NCBI GenBank assembly: GCA_016256075.1
Contig: SDVU01000104.1
Location: forward strand, 1 to 20,813
Direction of reading: 5' to 3'
From: Dictyocoela muelleri
Taxonomy: Eukaryota; Microsporidia
Length of the DNA stretch: 20,813 nt
Shown piece after piece: positions 17,001 to 20,813 of this stretch. Below the pieces are notes generated by a model, which ran no database searches, was not told the DNA's origin, and saw nothing but the letters and a program-made list of their open reading frames with translations. Within the stretch, counting starts at the first letter, position 1; each line of letters begins with the position of its first letter. Made by a program: the position numbers and the translations under genes.

Positions 17001-17345
17001 GTTCTTTTTGGTACTAGTACCAGAATAAGGCTAATTTTTTTATAATAATTTACTTATAAAGTAGTCTTTAATTCTTATAAACATTTGTATAATATTAAAA
17101 TATTTCTTTATCAATAGTTTTCAGTATAACTTATTAATAAAAATATACATCCTTTAAAAAATTTCTCTTAGCTAATTTTTTGCATGAATATTATTTTAAT
17201 CAATAAGTTACACTGAAAATTATTCATGAAGAATTATTATAATATTATACAAATGTTTATATAAATAAAAGACTACTTTTTAAGTAAATTATTATAAAAA
17301 AATTAGCCGTAATCTTGTACTAGTACCCTTTTCTGTCGGAACGAA
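17001..17345. mobile_element. Foldback element, family F3
   Basis: Left arm from GTTCTTTTTGGTACTAGTAC (17001) and right arm ending GTACTAGTACCCTTTTCTGT (to about 17345) are inverted copies over about 150 bp, with GGCTAATTTTTTTATAATAA and ACATTTGTATAATATTA conserved. The centre is near 17172, in AT-rich sequence. The arms begin with GGTACTAGTACC, which is itself a perfect 12-bp palindrome. Non-coding; a third foldback family, distinct from the others in the window. Confidence 0.8.
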
Positions 17346-17731
17346 AAAAAAAATCAAGATATCAAAAAAAATATTAAAATAATAAAAAAGGATTAGTGCG
17401 TAAATATTTCTTCGTAATACTTATGTATCATTACCTCTTTGCATTTTTTAAGTATTATGTTTTTTAAATTTTTAATAGGGTTTGGGAAATAACCATTTTA
17501 AAATATCAAGGGTTTTTGAAATAATAACAATGTTTCTTTGTTCTAGTATTCCATGAAATTCTTGCAAAAATAGAACAGAGAAAGCCTGGTTGGAATGTGG
17601 CACAATCCCAAGGTAGCTAACTTTAAAAAATATTTAAAAAAAATATATAAAATATTGTATTAAATAATTATATTATATTTATTTTATTTAAATATAACTT
17701 CAAAATTTCAATAAAAATTTCATTAAATTCT

Positions 17732-18328
17732 TCATGATTCACTTTCATCATAACCTTCTTCGAAATGAATTTTCAACAAGCAATCGTCAATATTTTCACG
17801 TTTTAAACCATGTTCTTTACACATAGATGCCTTTAAATGTGACCAGAAACCTTCAATATTATTTGTATGTGTCCCTTCAAAACTAACAAATCCTTTGCTA
17901 TGATTTACAACTTTTGATTGATACATAGTTTTTCTTTTACTCCTGAAAATGATAGATGTTTATATGTATGAAAGTTACTTAAAACGCCTATTTTTATTAA
18001 AATACTCCGGTAAGCATATTAATTTGTATATTTTTTAACACGCCAAAGTAAAAATGCGATTTGTCACACAAATCAAGTGCTCCAAATATCCAAACAAAAT
18101 CCGTCGTTAAATCATCAGAACTCGTTATATATCGTATCAGCCCCCCTACAAATTACTGTTTCAACAGCTTCTACAACTTTATCAAAACCACCGAGAAAAA
18201 TAGGCTTTTTAGAAGAATACAATTCGTAACATTTTCTAATTCCTTTTTCTTAATTGAAAAAAATAGTTGCATTTGATACACCAAGATAACTATTTAATTG
18301 TTGATAATTGATTTCGTTTATAATCAGA
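17732..18328 (-). pseudogene. ISXO2/Merlin-type transposase, broken
   Basis: On the minus strand, from 18328 down, the text runs through INYQQLNSYLGVSNATIFF (a HTH-like block), ELYSSKKPIFLGGFDKVVEA (family: iGGxxxxVEIDE; here the Asp-Glu appears changed), VWIFGALDLCDKSHFYFGVL, and finally an open stretch 17732-17926 with VNHSKGFVSFEGTHTNNIEG and FWSHLK, whose Glu is the last catalytic residue. The middle with the second Asp is poorly preserved. At least three stops or frame changes separate the parts. The N-terminal zinc ribbon may reach about 18450 but is not clear. It differs in sequence from the relic at 2022-2933, so the two came from separate lineages of the family. Confidence 0.75.
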
Positions 18329-18578
18329 TATATAACATGTATCAATTTTTTTATTTTTAAATTTTTGCTCTTTATCGATTCTTTTCGACGGCACGATGAA
18401 TTTTTTCAATTATAGAGCATTATTTTTTTGTAAAAATTTGTATAAAAGATTCAGAGACCAGTTTAAACAGATTCGCTCAATATTAGGCGGTTTTTTATAA
18501 ACAAATTTTAAAAACACTAATATTCATAAAAATGTGATCAAAATATCAAAACTCATAAGGGTGCAATAAAAAATACTT

Positions 18579-18629
18579 TTGTTCAGAATGTGCCCAATTT
18601 TTTAGAAAAATTGGTCACATTCTAAACAA
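18579..18629. repeat. Hairpin, ~24-bp arms; possible Merlin terminus
   Basis: TTGTTCAGAATGTGCCCAAT and ATTGGTCACATTCTAAACAA are inverted with few mismatches around TTTTTAGAAAA. On the other side of the transposase relic TGGTTGGAATGTGGCACAAT (17587-17606) resembles the complement of the right arm. If these are the termini, the element would be about 1.04 kb, a normal Merlin size; this is weak. Confidence 0.4.
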
Positions 18630-18639
18630 GACGTTAAAT

Positions 18640-19391
18640 GATTATCAAAATTTTGTTCTTTGAACATTCCACTATTCTAAATCTATTTCCTTTTATTTCT
18701 GAATTTACTGACTTTGAGAAACAATGGAAAATATCCTAGATTATTTTATAACTTGTTTTTTTGATATTACCTGTCTTTGTTCTATCTTAATAACTACTAA
18801 AACATCTAATATCTACACATTTATTTTATCAGAATAAATAATCTGAAAAAATATGTTTATTGAAACATCTAACATTTGAAAAAAAAGGTGTCATGTTTTA
18901 TAAACAAACGAAGGAGAACATTAAGATGTCTATAGCTTTTATTAAACTTAAGATGGGTAGAAAATGTGTCTATTTTCGATGAAAAGTGTTCTCTCGCGCA
19001 CAGCGCCACTGGTCTATAAATAATGTGTTTCTTAAGAAACGACTTTATAAGCTCTTCGCTTCATATTTCTGTTTTGTTAAGGTCGATAATTAAGTGGATT
19101 CTCTTAAATATGAACACTTTTGTACCAATTTTTTTTCAGTATTTACATTTAAGAGTATGAACATTATATATGATGTTTATAATATAAATATTTGCTAAGT
19201 CTTAAATTCAACGATCAGATTATTAATAAATGTTTGTAAAAATAAATATTTATATTATTCTCAATATAATCAAAGGCCCGGCTATATACGCGCGTTAGTG
19301 ATAATTCTCCGATTCTCAATTCCCCCGGTTTTCAATTTGAACGATTCGTAATCTGCCCCAAAAACCTTTTTTTAAAAAAATATTATAGATT
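18640..19391. other. AT-rich stretch, nothing firm
   Basis: No gene recognised. Around 18890-19000 a few GTGTCTAT and AAAGTGTTCTC motifs recall the array at 600-927 but are too few to call a repeat. Confidence 0.4.
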
Positions 19392-19680
19392 GGTTCTACC
19401 ACAGTTTGCCACACCCCATTTTGATAATAAAAATCGCTTTTCAGCAAATATGTGCGCATTTTTTTATTATAATAATATCTTCATAAAAAATTCCCTCTAT
19501 GTCATGTATTTAGAATTTTTTTTAACGGTTAATAGGTATTTATAAAATTGGTGCGCGACGTTAAATTTAGTAAATACCTATTAATTGCCCAAATTATTTT
19601 ATAATCCATGCCATATACGTAATTTTATATTCTGATAAATTAGAAAATGGCTAAGACTCTGCCCTAAGGCGATTTTAATT
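19392..19680. mobile_element. Degenerate Merlin-like terminal repeat or foldback
   Basis: It begins GGTTCTACCACAGTTTGCC, nearly the terminus seen at 15242. Inside is an inverted repeat GGTTAATAGGTATTTA ... TAAATACCTATTAATTGCC around a GCGCG centre near 19555. On the minus strand the right arm contains ATATGGCATGGATTAT, similar to ATATGGCATTAATAAA of the family. The outer arms no longer pair well, so it is an older copy. Confidence 0.5.
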
Positions 19681-19821
19681 TTTAATCGGAAATTAACAAG
19701 TTTGTGAACCAGTCCTTTTTATAAAAATCATACTCTTATATATTATTTCGTTACCGAAAAATGCCCGGGCGAGTTTTCTGGTATTTACCTAGAAATCTAG
19801 ACCCTGAAACACGTTCCCAAA

Positions 19822-19965
19822 AAAATATTTTAAATAATTTTCATTACAAAATATTTCTAAATAATTTATATTGAAGTTACATCTAAACAATTTTTATTAC
19901 AATTTATTTCTAAATAATTTTATTTACAAATTATTTCTAGATAATTTGTAATAGAAAAAATTTAT
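19822..19965. repeat. Degenerate ~27-bp tandem repeat
   Basis: Four to five units of TTATTTCTAAATAATTTTAT type, spaced roughly 25-28 bp, ending in a short TA run at about 19965-19980. AT-rich, without coding potential. Confidence 0.6.
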
Positions 19966-19989
19966 ATATATATATATTACATGATGACA

Positions 19990-20500
19990 ATATCCATAAT
20001 TGGATACACAGAGTTTATCTCAGCGAATTCGTAGATTTTTGTTTCTTGGTGTTCAGTTATGTCACTTCTAATCTAGTCAGCGGCAATCTGCATACACAAT
20101 TTTTGTTTTATCTATGAATCCGGAGAGAACTGGTAATTAGAGGCTTTTTCATGATATTTATGGTTATAGCTAATTTTTGTGGAGATGCGTAGCTACTATC
20201 TCCACACATAGGTGAGGCCTTTGCTTCATCTTCATTTTAGATTAAATCTTATTCAGCTATATCACACTGGTACAGCTGTATATTAATACTATAGTTATTG
20301 GCCGCTACATGTCAATCTTAATTTTTTATGTAAGTGGCGTCATCGGTATTTGAACTTATTATCTTATATTTTTTCAAATGGTGTTAACAACTGACTTATC
20401 TGGCCAAATATCTAGAATAATTTTTTTAGCCTATTTTCCGGATCCAGATATCTGTGTAGCCCATTTTATTTAAAGAGTGGGACTACCCCCGATAGAGAAT
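19990..20500. other. Less AT-rich patch, possible decayed coding sequence
   Basis: This half-kilobase has visibly more G and C than its flanks and no open frame of note. Short minus-strand peptides such as RLPLTRLEV look protein-like but I cannot assign a family; a decayed retroelement or host gene is possible. Confidence 0.25.
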
Positions 20501-20682
20501 CAATCTTTTTTTTTAATTTCACACCTATTTTTCTATTTATTGTATTTATTATTAACTAAATTTTTCTTTGTTCATATTTAAGGTTCAATTTTTTTAGAAA
20601 TAGAACAATATAATGGTTTTTATTAACAAATTTTTCTTATTTATGTTCACGTTCAAGGATAAGAGTCATTCTTAAATATGAT

Positions 20683-20740
20683 TTTAGGATATATCCCAAA
20701 ATTTTCCCCATGGATATCTATCCCAAAATTTCCCCCGTCA
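20683..20740. repeat. Short tandem duplication
   Basis: GATATATCCCAAAATTTTCC and GATATCTATCCCAAAATTTC follow one another about 30 bp apart. The remaining bases to the end of the window are AT-rich and empty. Confidence 0.5.
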
Positions 20741-20813
20741 AAAATAAAAAAATAAAATATTATAAAAAAATTTAATTATAATTTTATTACATTGAGTATT
20801 TTTAATAAAAAGT

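Noticed and set aside
18061-18276. 71-codon plus-strand frame
   Set aside because: Antisense to the ISXO2-like relic at 17732-18328.
20680-20773. Telomeric repeat at the right edge
   Set aside because: Only two loosely similar copies of a CCCAAAATTTTCC-type unit; no regular telomere-like array.

Overview
The window looks like a gene-poor, strongly AT-rich stretch of a microsporidian nuclear genome of the expanded type (Anncaliia, Edhazardia or Hamiltosporidium-like; inferred, species not identified). The basis is one compact intron-less eukaryotic RNA polymerase subunit gene (RPAC1/RPC40 type, 8162-8914) with a CCC motif just before its ATG and a poly(A)-like signal on its stop, set among relics of transposon families known to be common in microsporidia. 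No rRNA, tRNA or CRISPR array was seen.

Layout. 1-4530 is a transposon graveyard: a partial ISXO2/Merlin-type transposase on the minus strand at the left edge, a foldback element (278-569), one end of an IS630/Tc1-like element made of ~22-bp repeats (600-927), the 5' half of another such element (1046-1835), a broken ISXO2/Merlin transposase (2022-2933), the DNA-binding end of a Tigger/pogo-like transposase (minus) and a hAT-like C-terminal relic. 4728-5596 holds two copies of a foldback family, one a nearly perfect palindrome of ~240 bp. 6091-7837 is an end-to-end but decayed Tc1/mariner (IS630-like) element with TA flanks, inverted arrays of ~22-bp repeats at both ends, a broken transposase, and a 328-bp foldback element nested inside. 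A 68-bp tandem duplication then leads to RPC40.

8915-10498 is AT-rich and without a recognisable gene. A 13-copy array of exactly 22 bp (10499-10784) abuts a Ty3/gypsy-type LTR retrotransposon fossil on the minus strand (10797-14873, LTRs about 8% different by eye, internal frames broken). 15242-16926 is a Merlin-like element whose two ~340-bp terminal inverted repeats are themselves palindromes and which still holds a zinc-ribbon transposase relic. A further foldback (17001-17345), another ISXO2/Merlin transposase relic (17732-18328), and a degenerate Merlin end (from 19392) follow. The last ~800 bp contain an unassigned, less AT-rich patch.

The genes do not form an operon or pathway: RPC40 is the only host gene I can support, and everything else of substance is mobile DNA, much of it nested. 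The most interesting structural theme is the repeated use of inverted architecture: at least seven long foldbacks, and terminal arrays with a ~22-bp period (about two helical turns) shared by several Tc1/IS630-like elements.
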